From positions 1-64,000 of the forward strand of contig CADCNQ010000011.1 of NCBI GenBank assembly GCA_902802815.1: a stretch of DNA of 64,000 nt. Reading direction: 5' to 3'. Source of the stretch: an uncultured Bacteroidales bacterium (lineage in GTDB: Bacteria; Bacteroidota; Bacteroidia; Bacteroidales; Bacteroidaceae). Shown piece by piece: positions 1 to 8,401 of this stretch; within the stretch, counting starts at the first letter, position 1; the number at the start of each line of letters is the position of its first letter. The translations under genes and the position numbers were made by a program. Under the pieces are notes generated by a model. That model was given only the letters and a program-made list of their open reading frames with translations. It was not told where the DNA came from and did no database searches.

Positions 1-84
1 GAGGCCGGTATTCCGGCCGTAGTGTTCGGAAAGGCCATCTACGAGGGACGAATCGATTTGGAGAAGTTGATAGTTAAAAGTTAA
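1..84 (+). CDS. hisA: HisA, C-terminal end only (partial at window edge)
   Basis: The first 28 codons read in frame 1 to a TAA stop and include the segment AGIPAVVFGKAIYEG, which is typical of the C-terminal barrel strand of phosphoribosylformimino-AICAR ribotide isomerase. HisA and HisF are related TIM barrels of histidine synthesis and are normally adjacent, and hisF follows after 22 bases. The start and most of the gene lie outside the window. The short intergenic stretch has the repetitive TTAAAAGTTAAGAG type of sequence seen again elsewhere in this window. Confidence 0.85.
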   Translation, partial: EAGIPAVVFGKAIYEGRIDLEKLIVKS

Positions 85-106
85 GAGTTTAGAGAAAACA
101 AAATAA

Positions 107-859
107 ATGTTAGCAAAGCGCATCATACCCTGCCTCGATGTGAAAGACGGTCAGACCGTGAAGGGCACCAATTTCGTGAACCTGCGACAAGCAGGCGATC
201 CGGTGGCTCTGGGGCATGCATACTCAGAGGCCGGTGCCGACGAACTGGTATTCCTCGACATCACAGCATCACACGAAGGACGCAAGACCTTCACCGACAT
301 GGTGACACGCGTGGCAGAGACGCTCTCCATACCCTTCACCGTGGGCGGAGGTATCGGTTCGGTGGCCGATGTGGACAGAATGTTATCAGCCGGTGCCGAC
401 AAGGTGAGCGTGAACAGCGCAGCCCTGAAACGCCCGGAACTCATCGACGAGATAGCCGGTAAATTCGGCAGTCAGGTAATAGTCTGCGCCATAGACGCAA
501 AAGAGACCGACGGTTACTGGGAGACATATATCAACGGCGGGCGCATCCCCTTCGGTAAAGGACTGATGGAATGGGCTCACGAGGCACAGGAACGCGGCGC
601 TGGAGAGATACTCTTCACATCAATGAATCACGACGGCGTGAAGGCTGGATTCGCCAACGGGGCTCTGGCACAACTCTCTGACATGCTCTCCATACCCATC
701 ATCGCTTCCGGAGGTGCGGGATGCAAGGAGCATTTCCGCGACGTGTTCCGCGAAGGCAAGGCCGATGCCGCACTCGCAGCATCGGTTTTCCACTTCGGAG
801 AAATAGGCGTGCAGGAACTCAAGAGCTACCTCCGCTCGAATGACATCTGCGTGAGATGA
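107..859 (+). CDS. hisF: Imidazole glycerol phosphate synthase subunit HisF
   Basis: This 250-residue protein is the cyclase subunit of the HisF-HisH complex. It makes imidazole glycerol phosphate and AICAR from PRFAR, using ammonia delivered by HisH. The start [15 protein letters not shown] carries the catalytic Asp11, and the second catalytic Asp130 is in VCAIDAKE. The phosphate-binding glycine loops GGGIGS and ASGGAG are present. The length is normal for the family. It lies in a plus-strand his cluster (hisA-hisF-hisI-hisE). No hisH is visible inside the window. Confidence 0.97.
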   Translation: MLAKRIIPCLDVKDGQTVKGTNFVNLRQAGDPVALGHAYSEAGADELVFLDITASHEGRKTFTDMVTRVAETLSIPFTVGGGIGSVADVDRMLSAGADKVSVNSAALKRPELIDEIAGKFGSQVIVCAIDAKETDGYWETYINGGRIPFGKGLMEWAHEAQERGAGEILFTSMNHDGVKAGFANGALAQLSDMLSIPIIASGGAGCKEHFRDVFREGKADAALAASVFHFGEIGVQELKSYLRSNDICVR

Positions 860-864
860 TAATG

Positions 865-892
865 TTCAATGGTCAATATTCAATGGTCAATG
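865..892 (+). repeat. Two tandem copies of a 14-bp unit at the hisF-hisI junction
   Basis: TTCAATGGTCAATA (865-878) is followed directly by TTCAATGGTCAATG (879-892). The second copy runs into the preferred hisI start codon at 890, so the repeat lies where a ribosome binding site would be. It belongs to the short tandem arrays that recur in intergenic sequence of this window. Confidence 0.85.
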
Positions 893-1219
893 GATAAAGA
901 AAGAAAGATAGATTTCGCAAAACTGGACGGGCTGGTGCCCGCAATCATCCAGGACGCAGACACTAACGTGGTACTGATGCTGGGGTTCATGAACGAAGAG
1001 TCGTATGAAAAAACCGTAGCCACCGGACGTGTGTGCTTCTGGAGCCGGACACGCAAATGTCTGTGGACAAAGGGCGAGACATCCGGTAATTTCCTCAACG
1101 TAGTGGACATACTGCTCGACTGCGACCAAGACACACTGCTCATCAAAGTGCATCCTGTGGGACCAGTGTGCCACACAGGAGCCGACACTTGCTGGAACGA
1201 AAGAAACGTAAAAAAATAA
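890..1219 (+). CDS. hisI: Phosphoribosyl-AMP cyclohydrolase HisI
   Basis: HisI hydrolyses the adenine ring of PR-AMP in the third step of histidine synthesis and is a zinc/magnesium enzyme. Visible family motifs are LWTKGETSGN, the acidic run DCDQDTLL, and the cysteine motif VCHTGADTCW near the C-terminus. The preferred start is ATG 890 (MDKERKIDF, 109 residues). An in-frame ATG at 869 would add seven residues encoded by a tandem repeat, which is less likely. hisE follows after 6 bases as a separate gene, whereas many bacteria have a fused HisIE protein. Confidence 0.94.
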   Translation: MDKERKIDFAKLDGLVPAIIQDADTNVVLMLGFMNEESYEKTVATGRVCFWSRTRKCLWTKGETSGNFLNVVDILLDCDQDTLLIKVHPVGPVCHTGADTCWNERNVKK

Positions 1220-1225
1220 CATATT

Positions 1226-1543
1226 ATGACAAACGAACAAAATCCCCTGCTCTTCCTCTCCGAACTGCAGGACTTCATCGAAAAGCGTCACGAAGAGATG
1301 CCCGAAGGCTCGTACACCACAAGCCTCTTCAAGGACGGCATCAACCGTATGGCGCAGAAAGTGGGCGAAGAGGCCCTCGAACTTGTCATCGAAGCCACCA
1401 ACGGCACCAACGACCGACTCATATACGAAGGCAGCGATATGCTATACCATCTAATCGTACTCCTCACATCAAAGGGACTCCGCATTGAGGACCTTGCCTC
1501 CGAACTGATGGAGCGTCACAACCCCGGATGGAAGAAACACTGA
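1226..1543 (+). CDS. hisE: Phosphoribosyl-ATP pyrophosphatase HisE
   Basis: This 105-residue all-alpha MazG-type hydrolase converts PR-ATP to PR-AMP. The signature GINRMAQKVGEEALELVIEA contains the metal-binding EExxE-like acidic helix, and a second acidic segment EGSDMLYHL follows. Length and motifs match the stand-alone HisE family. Its TGA stop overlaps the ATG of the next gene by one base (TGATG at 1541-1545), so the ABC ATPase gene is probably translationally coupled to it. Confidence 0.95.
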   Translation: MTNEQNPLLFLSELQDFIEKRHEEMPEGSYTTSLFKDGINRMAQKVGEEALELVIEATNGTNDRLIYEGSDMLYHLIVLLTSKGLRIEDLASELMERHNPGWKKH

Positions 1544-2229
1544 TGAAAACGATAGACTACCACAACGTCAGCATCCTGCACGAAGACTACTCCGTGCTGA
1601 AAGATGTCTGCTTCACCACAGAAGAAGGCGAGATGGTGTATCTTCTGGGTAGCGTAGGAAGCGGAAAGACATCGCTCATCAAGACCATCTATGGCGAACT
1701 GCCCATCGAGGACGGTCATGCCCGGGTGCTGGGAGAAGACATGATGCGAATCAAGACCAGTCAGCTGCCCGCATTGCGACGCAGAATAGGTATTGTGCAC
1801 CAGGACCTCAAACTCCTGCCCGACCGCACCATCTATGACAATCTGGATTTCGTACTGCGTGCCACCGACTGGAAATCAAAGGAGCAGCGCAGAACACGCA
1901 TCAACGAACTGCTTGAGTGGGTGGAACTCGCCGACAGTGCGCAGAAATATCCCCACGAACTGTCCGGAGGACAAAAACAGTGTATCTGCATCTGTCGCGC
2001 CATCCTCAACAGTCCTCATCTCATCCTCGCCGACGAGCCCACAGGACATCTTGATCAGGAGAGCGGAGAGAAGGTGATGGCACTTCTCGACGAAATACGC
2101 CGCAAGAACAACTGCACCATACTCCTGGCCACGCACAATCTGCAGTGGCCCGTGGACTTTCCGGGCACTGTATACGAATGCCGCGACGCCCAGCTAATCA
2201 AAGAATCACAAACACACAATGAAGAATAA
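1543..2229 (+). CDS. ftsE: FtsE-like ABC transporter ATP-binding protein
   Basis: The 228-residue protein has all ABC ATPase motifs: Walker A GSVGSGKTS (about residue 36), Q-loop VHQDLKLLPDRT, signature LSGGQKQ, Walker B LILADEPTG and H-loop LLATHN. The sequence after the Q-loop (LLPDRTIYDNL) is characteristic of FtsE, which works with FtsX to control cell-wall hydrolases at the division site. The start at 1543 is preferred over ATG 1528, which lies inside hisE. No ftsX lies nearby. It sits between hisE and lysC and overlaps lysC by 11 bases. Another ABC ATPase of the LolD/MacB group is a weaker alternative. Confidence 0.85.
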   Translation: MKTIDYHNVSILHEDYSVLKDVCFTTEEGEMVYLLGSVGSGKTSLIKTIYGELPIEDGHARVLGEDMMRIKTSQLPALRRRIGIVHQDLKLLPDRTIYDNLDFVLRATDWKSKEQRRTRINELLEWVELADSAQKYPHELSGGQKQCICICRAILNSPHLILADEPTGHLDQESGEKVMALLDEIRRKNNCTILLATHNLQWPVDFPGTVYECRDAQLIKESQTHNEE

Positions 2230-3544
2230 AATGCAAGTTCTGAAATTCGGTGGCACCAGCGTTGGTTCGCCACAACGTATGAAGGATGTCTGCCAACTCG
2301 TAACAGCAGACGGAAAACAGAAACTCGTGGTGCTCTCCGCAATGAGCGGTACGACAAACGCTCTCGTGGAGATAAGCGACTACTACTATAAGAACAACCC
2401 CGAGGGTGCAATACACATGATTGCCCAGTTGGAGCAGAAATACATGGTTCACGTCGAAGAACTCTATACCACCGACCACTACAAGAACATTACACGCACC
2501 TTCCTCAAGAGCGTCTTCGACGGACTGCGCTCAATGGCAAAGGCACACTTCACCAGCATTGAAGAGAAAATCGTGCTGGCGCAGGGTGAACTCATGTCCA
2601 CCAACATGGTGACGAACTATCTCCTGGAGACCGGTGTGAAGACCGTGCTGCTCTCTGCCCTTGAGATGGTGAAAACCGACAAAAATGCCGAGCCAGATGC
2701 ATCCTATATCAAGGAAAAGAGCCGTCAGGCCATTGAGGACAATCCCGGTTACCAGATATACATCACTCAGGGCTTCATCTGCCGCAATGCCTACGACGAG
2801 ATAGACAATCTGCTGCGCGGCGGCAGCGACTACACCGCCTGCCTGCTCGGTGCCGCTCTCGAAGCTGACGAGATACAGATATGGACTGACATTGACGGTA
2901 TGCACAACAATGACCCGCGCGTTGTGGAAGGTACTGTACCCGTGCGACAACTCAATTTCGACGAAGCAGCAGAGCTCGCCTATTTCGGTGCAAAAATCCT
3001 GCACCCAACATGCATACAGCCTGCCAAGTTCGCAGGAGTGCCCGTTCGGCTGCTCAACACAATGGATCCCGCAGCTCCCGGCACCATCATCAACAACGAC
3101 TTCATTCCCGGCAAAATAAAAGCTGTGGCCGCACGCGACGGTAATGTATGCATCCAGATAACGTCCAGTCGCATGCTTCTGGCTTACGGATTCCTGCGCA
3201 AAGTATTTGAAATCTTCGAGCAGAACAAGACTTCCATCGATATGATATGCACATCAGAGGTGGGTGTTTCCGTCACCATCGACAACACCACACGTCTGGA
3301 GGAAATCATCTCCGAACTGAAGAAATACGGCACTGTGCAGGTGGACAACGATATGACTATCATCTGCGTCGTGGGCGACCTGCGTCAGAATAACCTCGGT
3401 TTCGAGACACTGGCCTGCGAAGCCCTTAAGAACATCCCCGTGCGCATGATTTCATATGGCGGTTCCAGCCACAACATCTCATTCCTCATCCACAGGGAGG
3501 ACAAGCAGGCTACACTGCAGGCTCTCTCTAAAGTGCTATTCTAA
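2219..3544 (+). CDS. lysC: Aspartate kinase (monofunctional)
   Basis: LysC phosphorylates aspartate, the first step toward lysine, diaminopimelate, threonine and methionine. The N-terminal kinase domain starts with KFGGTSVG and has the substrate motif GGSDYTA. Two regulatory ACT-type segments follow (around residues 300-440, including EVGVSVTIDN and GGSSHNISFLI), suggesting end-product feedback. There is no homoserine dehydrogenase domain. The start may be ATG 2219 or ATG 2231 (MQVLKFGG); the latter lies just after the ftsE stop. lysA follows after 6 bases, so this is a lysine/DAP pair. Confidence 0.95.
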   Translation: MKNKMQVLKFGGTSVGSPQRMKDVCQLVTADGKQKLVVLSAMSGTTNALVEISDYYYKNNPEGAIHMIAQLEQKYMVHVEELYTTDHYKNITRTFLKSVFDGLRSMAKAHFTSIEEKIVLAQGELMSTNMVTNYLLETGVKTVLLSALEMVKTDKNAEPDASYIKEKSRQAIEDNPGYQIYITQGFICRNAYDEIDNLLRGGSDYTACLLGAALEADEIQIWTDIDGMHNNDPRVVEGTVPVRQLNFDEAAELAYFGAKILHPTCIQPAKFAGVPVRLLNTMDPAAPGTIINNDFIPGKIKAVAARDGNVCIQITSSRMLLAYGFLRKVFEIFEQNKTSIDMICTSEVGVSVTIDNTTRLEEIISELKKYGTVQVDNDMTIICVVGDLRQNNLGFETLACEALKNIPVRMISYGGSSHNISFLIHREDKQATLQALSKVLF

Positions 3545-3550
3545 GACCTT

Positions 3551-4711
3551 ATGTTTCCATTACAGCAGTTTCAGGGCATACAGACTCCCTTCTACTACTA
3601 CGACACACAACTTCTGGCCGACACGTTGAGCGTCATCAACAGTCTGCTCGATGACAACATGCACATGCACTATGCCGTCAAAGCCAATGCCAACCCCCGC
3701 ATTCTGAGTCAGATTGCAGAGGCAGGACTGGGGGCCGACTGCGTGAGCGGCGGTGAGATACGTGCTGCACTTGAAGCCGGATTCCCCGCAGAAAAGATTG
3801 TCTATGCCGGCGTTGGCAAGAGCGACTGGGAGATACGTCTCGGTCTGGAGCAGGGCATCTTCTGCTTCAACGTGGAGAGCATACCCGAACTGGAAGTCAT
3901 CAACGACCTCGCTGCCGAGCTCAACCGCACAGCCTCCGTATGCCTGCGCATCAATCCCAATGTGGGAGCACACACACATGCCAACATACAGACGGGACTC
4001 TCCGAGAACAAGTTCGGCATTGATATGCAGGATATGGAGAGCGTAATACGTCGCTGCTCCGAACTTGCCAACATCAACTTCATCGGACTGCATTTCCACA
4101 TCGGTTCGCAAATACTCGAGATGGACGACTTCAAGGCCCTCTCACTGCGTATCAACGAATTGCAGGAACGCTTAGAAACTGCCGGCATATTATCCGTGCG
4201 GAATATCAATGTAGGCGGCGGACTGGGTATCGACTACAGTGATCCCGAAGGACATCCCATCCCAGACTTCAAGGCTTATATAGACACTTATCGTCAGCAT
4301 CTTCATCTGCGCCCCGGACAGCAGTTGCATTTCGAATGCGGACGTTCCATCGTAGGACAAATGGGTTCGCTCATCGCGCGCGTGCTATATATAAAGGAAA
4401 ATGCCATCAAACGTTTCTGCATACTCGATGCCGGTATGACCGACCTCATACGTCCTGCCCTCTACGATGCCTACCACAAGGTAGAGAATCTGTCCGCCAT
4501 GGAGCGTGAAGAGACCGAACCTTTACTCTATGATGTCGTAGGTCCTGTGTGTGAGTCGAGCGATGTGTTCGTAAAATACTATGCCCTGCCCTTCACCCAG
4601 CGAGGCGACCTCGTGGCACTGCGTTCTGCAGGAGCATACGGAGAGATTATGGCATCGCAGTACAACTGCCGAACACTGCCGAAAGCGTATTTCAGCTTAA
4701 ATAAAAAATAA
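3551..4711 (+). CDS. lysA: Diaminopimelate decarboxylase LysA
   Basis: LysA is a PLP enzyme of the alanine racemase fold that converts meso-diaminopimelate to lysine. The PLP-binding Lys44 is in HYAVKANANP. Other family motifs are HFHIGSQI, the glycine loop NVGGGLGIDY, ECGRSIVG, and the active-site cysteine motif GPVCESSDVF. The 386-residue length is typical. It is packed between lysC (6-base gap) and a dedA-family gene (2-base gap), so it is almost certainly co-transcribed with both. Confidence 0.96.
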   Translation: MFPLQQFQGIQTPFYYYDTQLLADTLSVINSLLDDNMHMHYAVKANANPRILSQIAEAGLGADCVSGGEIRAALEAGFPAEKIVYAGVGKSDWEIRLGLEQGIFCFNVESIPELEVINDLAAELNRTASVCLRINPNVGAHTHANIQTGLSENKFGIDMQDMESVIRRCSELANINFIGLHFHIGSQILEMDDFKALSLRINELQERLETAGILSVRNINVGGGLGIDYSDPEGHPIPDFKAYIDTYRQHLHLRPGQQLHFECGRSIVGQMGSLIARVLYIKENAIKRFCILDAGMTDLIRPALYDAYHKVENLSAMEREETEPLLYDVVGPVCESSDVFVKYYALPFTQRGDLVALRSAGAYGEIMASQYNCRTLPKAYFSLNKK

Positions 4712-4713
4712 AA

Positions 4714-5337
4714 TTGGAATCATTACCCTTTATAGCCTGGTGTCTCTCCCATCTCAACTACTGGGTTGTCACCCTCCTCATGGCTATTGAATCAAGTTTC
4801 ATCCCCTTCCCCTCAGAAGTGGTTATCCCACCTGCTGCCTATATGGCGGCAGCCACGGGAGAGATGAATGTCTTCCTCATTGTCGTCTGCGCCACAGCCG
4901 GAGCACTTCTCGGAGCTCTCGTCAACTATATACTGGCGCTGTATCTCGGCCGCCCCATTATATATCGCTTTGCCAATTCACGTTTGGGACATCTGTGCCT
5001 CATTGACGAGGAGAAAGTGAAGGTCGCAGAGCGTTATTTCGATGAACACGGAGCCATCGGCACCATCGTGGGACGTCTTGTGCCGGCCGTACGACAGCTA
5101 ATCAGTATTCCCGCCGGACTTGCAAAGATGCGCCTTTCACGATTTCTGATTTATACAGCAATCGGTGCCGGGGCATGGAACTGTATTCTTGCAGCTATCG
5201 GTTATACTCTGGCTTTCGTGGTGCCATACGAAGAACTCAATGCTACTGTCGAACACTATAGCGCTTATCTCAAGGCACTCATGGTGCTTATCGGCATCGG
5301 CGTGGTGGTGTATCTTTACCGTCAATACCGTAAATAA
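4714..5337 (+). CDS. DedA-family membrane protein
   Basis: The 207-residue polytopic membrane protein belongs to the DedA/VTT (SNARE-associated) family, whose bacterial members act in membrane homeostasis and undecaprenyl-phosphate or lipid flipping. Visible motifs are FIPFPSEVVIPPAAY near the N-terminus and GRLVPAVRQLISIPAG in the middle, which carry the conserved acidic and arginine residues. Hydrophobic segments occupy about residues 15-60, 130-165 and 180-203. The start is a TTG codon, chosen because MESLPFIAWCLSHLNYW gives the usual family N-terminus and no upstream ATG is available. The gene ends directly before the helicase ATG. Confidence 0.9.
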   Translation: MESLPFIAWCLSHLNYWVVTLLMAIESSFIPFPSEVVIPPAAYMAAATGEMNVFLIVVCATAGALLGALVNYILALYLGRPIIYRFANSRLGHLCLIDEEKVKVAERYFDEHGAIGTIVGRLVPAVRQLISIPAGLAKMRLSRFLIYTAIGAGAWNCILAAIGYTLAFVVPYEELNATVEHYSAYLKALMVLIGIGVVVYLYRQYRK

Positions 5338-6582
5338 ATGGATTTCTACGACCTCGACCTCAGTGACCCTGTCCTCGACGCTTTGGATGATATGAATTTC
5401 ACCGAGTGTACTCCTATTCAGGAGCACGCCATACCCTCCATTCTTGAAGGACGCGACATCATCGGTGTGGCCCAGACCGGCACTGGCAAGACTGCAGCAT
5501 ACCTTCTACCCGTACTCTCCGAGCTGTCGTATGGTGACTATCCGAAGGATGCCATCAACTGCATCATTATGTCACCAACCCGCGAACTGGCACAGCAGAT
5601 AGACCAGGCGATGCAAGGCTTTGCCTACCATCTGCCCGAAGTTTCATCTGTAGCTGTTTACGGCGGTAACGACGGCATACGATACGAACAGGAGAAACGT
5701 GGCATGCAACAGGGTGCCGATGTAGTCATTGCCACTCCAGGGCGACTCATCTCACATCTCTCGCTAGGCAATATCGATCTCTCGCACGTATCCTTCTTTG
5801 TCTTAGACGAAGCCGACCGCATGCTTGATATGGGTTTCCTGGAAGATATCCTGCAGATTGTATCATATCTCCCCAAGGAACGCCAGACTATAATGTTCTC
5901 GGCCACTATGCCGGAGAAGATACGCCAACTGGCGAAGACTATCCTCCATAATCCCGTCGAAGTAAAACTTGCCGTATCACGCCCAGCAGACAAAATACAC
6001 CAGATGGCATGCGTGTGTTATGAAGTGCAGAAGATACGGCTTGTCACCTCGTTGTTCCGTGAGAAACCGCCACAACGTGTAATTATCTTTGCAGGAAGTA
6101 AGATTAAAGTCAAAGACCTCAATCTATCGCTGCACAAGGCCGGATTCAATTGTCGTGCCATGCATTCCGACCTCTCGCAGCAGGAACGTGACGAGGTGAT
6201 GTACAGTTTCCGCAGCGCACAGACAGACATACTTGTTGCAACCGATATCGTTGCACGCGGCATAGATATAGATGATATATCATTAGTGATAAATTTTGAT
6301 GTACCACACGACGCAGAAGACTATGTACATCGCATTGGCCGTACGGCGCGTGCAGGCGCTGGTGGTGAAGCAATTACACTTGTAAGCGAGAAAGACATAC
6401 CACACTTTAAACAGATAGAACGTTTTCTTGGTCGCGAAGTGGACAAACTACCCGTACCGGAGGCTCTTGGTGAAGCCCCAGAGTACGTCACTCATACAAA
6501 AAAAACAAATCGAAAAAGAAATTTTTCACATAACACAAAAAAAAGAACGAAAAAAAACTTTCGTTCTAAAAAAAATAGTTAA
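5338..6582 (+). CDS. rhlE: DEAD-box RNA helicase, RhlE type
   Basis: The 414-residue protein has the full set of DEAD-box motifs: Q motif CTPIQEHAIP, Walker A AQTGTGKT, PTRELAQQ, DEAD (VLDEADRM), SAT (FSATMP), VATDIVARGIDI and HRIGRTARAG. It unwinds RNA duplexes, typically in ribosome assembly or mRNA decay. The C-terminal tail of about 30 residues is almost only Lys, Asn, Arg and Thr, a likely RNA-binding extension. The DNA for this tail is a long A-rich stretch containing an inverted repeat (6544-6552 with 6559-6567). The assignment to RhlE rather than another DEAD-box subgroup is by general similarity. Confidence 0.9.
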   Translation: MDFYDLDLSDPVLDALDDMNFTECTPIQEHAIPSILEGRDIIGVAQTGTGKTAAYLLPVLSELSYGDYPKDAINCIIMSPTRELAQQIDQAMQGFAYHLPEVSSVAVYGGNDGIRYEQEKRGMQQGADVVIATPGRLISHLSLGNIDLSHVSFFVLDEADRMLDMGFLEDILQIVSYLPKERQTIMFSATMPEKIRQLAKTILHNPVEVKLAVSRPADKIHQMACVCYEVQKIRLVTSLFREKPPQRVIIFAGSKIKVKDLNLSLHKAGFNCRAMHSDLSQQERDEVMYSFRSAQTDILVATDIVARGIDIDDISLVINFDVPHDAEDYVHRIGRTARAGAGGEAITLVSEKDIPHFKQIERFLGREVDKLPVPEALGEAPEYVTHTKKTNRKRNFSHNTKKRTKKNFRSKKNS

Positions 6583-6587
6583 CTTTG
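6580..6587 (+). promoter_or_regulatory. TAnnTTTG promoter box immediately before the HU-like/SPOR gene
   Basis: TAACTTTG matches the Bacteroidetes -7 consensus and lies only four bases before the GTG start at 6592. A transcript starting the usual few bases downstream would begin at or inside the start codon. It suggests that the two-gene HU/SPOR-FHA unit can be transcribed apart from the his-lys-helicase run. The match is short, so chance is possible. Confidence 0.55.
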
Positions 6588-6591
6588 CAGC

Positions 6592-7662
6592 GTGAAAGAT
6601 TTAGCAGAACATATCGAGTACCTACTTTTGCAACAAAACGTTGTAAATCTTCCGGGATTGGGACGTCTGATTGTCAAGGTGTTACCTGCTCATTATTCTG
6701 AGTCGGATTCTACATTCCTTCCCCCTAGTCGCAATCTTCTCTTTGAAGCTGACGAACAAGTGGAAGACAATGGCATTCAGGCTCTTCTTATGCGTCTGCA
6801 TCACCTATCTAGTGATATGGCGCGAGCTATTGTCACAAACTATATTGCAGATCTCCGCGACAACCTGCTTTCTTTGGGCGAAACTGAGCTTGGAAGTATT
6901 GGACAATTTCTCCAAAATGACAATGGTGTCGTCACTTTTTCTCCCTGTGAGGCGGGTATTACCTCTCCCGAGTTCTTTGCTCTAGATATTGTGGAGGCTC
7001 GTCCTCTTCCCGAGAGCGATATCAAAGCTCGAATCATTGACGATATGGAAAACGAATACATTACCATACGCCTGTCACGCAAGGCCGTGCGTCGTACTTT
7101 ACGTGTAGCAGCAGTTTTGCTCGTGGCTTTCATACTCATCGTTCCCGGCGTGCAACTATGTCAGCAGTACGATGTGCCCAGCAGACTGGAAGCCGGCTTC
7201 CACACATTCTACAAGACGATGCTTATGCCTCGTCAGAATGTTGAGCCCCAGACTCCCGTTGCTATAGCAGAAACATCTGCAGCAAAACCTCATAAACGTC
7301 CGGCAACACAGAAGCCTCTCTCCGAACAGTCGCTCCCAAAAGCAGAGCAACCTGCCACACAGCAGCCGGAAGTTGTTGCTGAGCCGGTACAGAAAGCTCC
7401 TGAAACTAACAATGAGACAAAAATCGAAGGCACATACTGTATCGTAATGGCATCGTCAACTACAGATACTCACGCAGAAACATACATTAAGACGCTTAAT
7501 AAAATGGGTGTCAGTGGCGCAGTTGCTATACCGGAAAGAAACGGGCAAATGAAGCGCGTCATATTGCCAGGCTTCGCTACAGAAGATGATGCAATCATCA
7601 AAGCACGCGAATTGCGTAGTATGTCTGATGAGTTCTACGATATCTGGACCACCAAACTTTAA
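6592..7662 (+). CDS. HU-CCDC81-like and SPOR-domain membrane protein
   Basis: The 356-residue protein begins with two small domains (about residues 1-60 and 65-140) that resemble the bacterial HU-CCDC81-like repeats; NVVNLPGLGRLIV is the typical opening. A single membrane segment follows at about residues 165-187, then a low-complexity Pro/Gln/Ala linker (about 205-275), then a C-terminal SPOR domain (about 280-356, YCIVMASS and a final R/K-rich helix). SPOR domains bind denuded peptidoglycan at the division septum; this family is thought to link DNA or nucleoid proteins to the envelope. The start is GTG, next to a promoter box. The next gene starts directly after the stop. Confidence 0.8.
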   Translation: MKDLAEHIEYLLLQQNVVNLPGLGRLIVKVLPAHYSESDSTFLPPSRNLLFEADEQVEDNGIQALLMRLHHLSSDMARAIVTNYIADLRDNLLSLGETELGSIGQFLQNDNGVVTFSPCEAGITSPEFFALDIVEARPLPESDIKARIIDDMENEYITIRLSRKAVRRTLRVAAVLLVAFILIVPGVQLCQQYDVPSRLEAGFHTFYKTMLMPRQNVEPQTPVAIAETSAAKPHKRPATQKPLSEQSLPKAEQPATQQPEVVAEPVQKAPETNNETKIEGTYCIVMASSTTDTHAETYIKTLNKMGVSGAVAIPERNGQMKRVILPGFATEDDAIIKARELRSMSDEFYDIWTTKL

Positions 7663-8073
7663 ATGAAGCATCCGCGTCATACCTACCCTGGTCGCTTCAA
7701 AAGCGGAGAGGACGTTGACGACGTCGTGGGTGAATATGGTGCCGTCGTGATTGTAGAGAATGTTTTTCATTATCGTCAATTCAAACAACTCATTGAAGGT
7801 GATAATATCTTCGGTCGTTGGGTGTATGGTAGTGATATAAATCAACCTATCGAGACTACAGATCCCAGCGTTGACACAAAACACTGTATAATACATGTGG
7901 AACGAAAGAAGAACGGGATGCTACGCTGGTTATTGCGAGATGCACCCTCCAATACCGGCACATTTTATATGAATGACATACTGAGAGATCAGGATCGTAT
8001 GCCTCTCTCCGATGGAGATATTATTACTATTGGAGCGACTACAATGATATTCCGAGCACCCGAAGAACTTTAA
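7663..8073 (+). CDS. FHA-domain protein
   Basis: The 136-residue protein consists of a short N-terminal segment and one forkhead-associated domain: the opening strand and glycine (GRWVYGSD), the SxxH-like segment (DTKHCIIHV), NTGTFYMND and the final LSDGDIITIGATTMIF. FHA domains bind phosphothreonine peptides. The ATG lies immediately after the stop of the SPOR-domain gene, so the two are probably translated together and may work together at the septum or nucleoid. No kinase is visible nearby. Several residues of the canonical phosphopeptide loop differ, so binding ability is uncertain. Confidence 0.75.
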   Translation: MKHPRHTYPGRFKSGEDVDDVVGEYGAVVIVENVFHYRQFKQLIEGDNIFGRWVYGSDINQPIETTDPSVDTKHCIIHVERKKNGMLRWLLRDAPSNTGTFYMNDILRDQDRMPLSDGDIITIGATTMIFRAPEEL

Positions 8074-8097
8074 AAAACAATCTTAAAACTAAATATC

Positions 8098-8346
8098 ATG
8101 GCTTGTATTAACGATCACAGATGTAATTCCTGTCCACATCCCTGCAAGACACGTAATGTAGAACATCAGAAATGGTATTCTTCTCAGACTATTGCAAATA
8201 AGGAACTACTTACCGGTAAACCCTACCCTGAATGTACTGTTGTCTGGAACTCTTGGACTCAAGACGAGCGCACCGATGCTATTGAACGTAGCGGTCTGAA
8301 ACGCCAAAGCGGTAATAAAGACACCGCACTTGGACACGACTTCTGA
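8098..8346 (+). CDS. Small cysteine-rich hypothetical protein
   Basis: I do not recognise this 82-residue protein. It opens with a cysteine cluster, C3-x5-C9-x2-C12-x3-C16, which could bind a metal, and a further Cys is at about residue 42 in PECTVVWNSW. It has no signal peptide or membrane segment. It follows the FHA gene by 24 bases, and a strong two-way terminator lies 19 bases after its stop, so it is the last gene of the plus-strand unit. Confidence 0.65.
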   Translation: MACINDHRCNSCPHPCKTRNVEHQKWYSSQTIANKELLTGKPYPECTVVWNSWTQDERTDAIERSGLKRQSGNKDTALGHDF

Positions 8347-8365
8347 TAATTCTACAAATACAAAT

Positions 8366-8398
8366 AAAAAATGGCGCTCAAAAGAGTCGCCATTTTTT
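8366..8398. terminator. Bidirectional intrinsic terminator between convergent genes
   Basis: The left arm AAAAAATGGCG (8366-8376) pairs with CGCCATTTTTT (8388-8398) around an 11-base loop. There is a T-run on the right for the plus strand and an A-run on the left that becomes a T-run on the minus strand. It lies between the small plus-strand gene and the minus-strand beta-galactosidase and can serve both. Confidence 0.88.
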
Positions 8399-8401
8399 AT
8401 T

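Noticed and set aside
6544..6567. An intrinsic terminator at the end of the helicase gene (AGAACGAAA with TTTCGTTCT).
   Set aside because: It lies inside the lysine-rich coding tail and is followed on the plus strand by A-runs, not T-runs. It would only suit a minus-strand transcript, and no gene is there.
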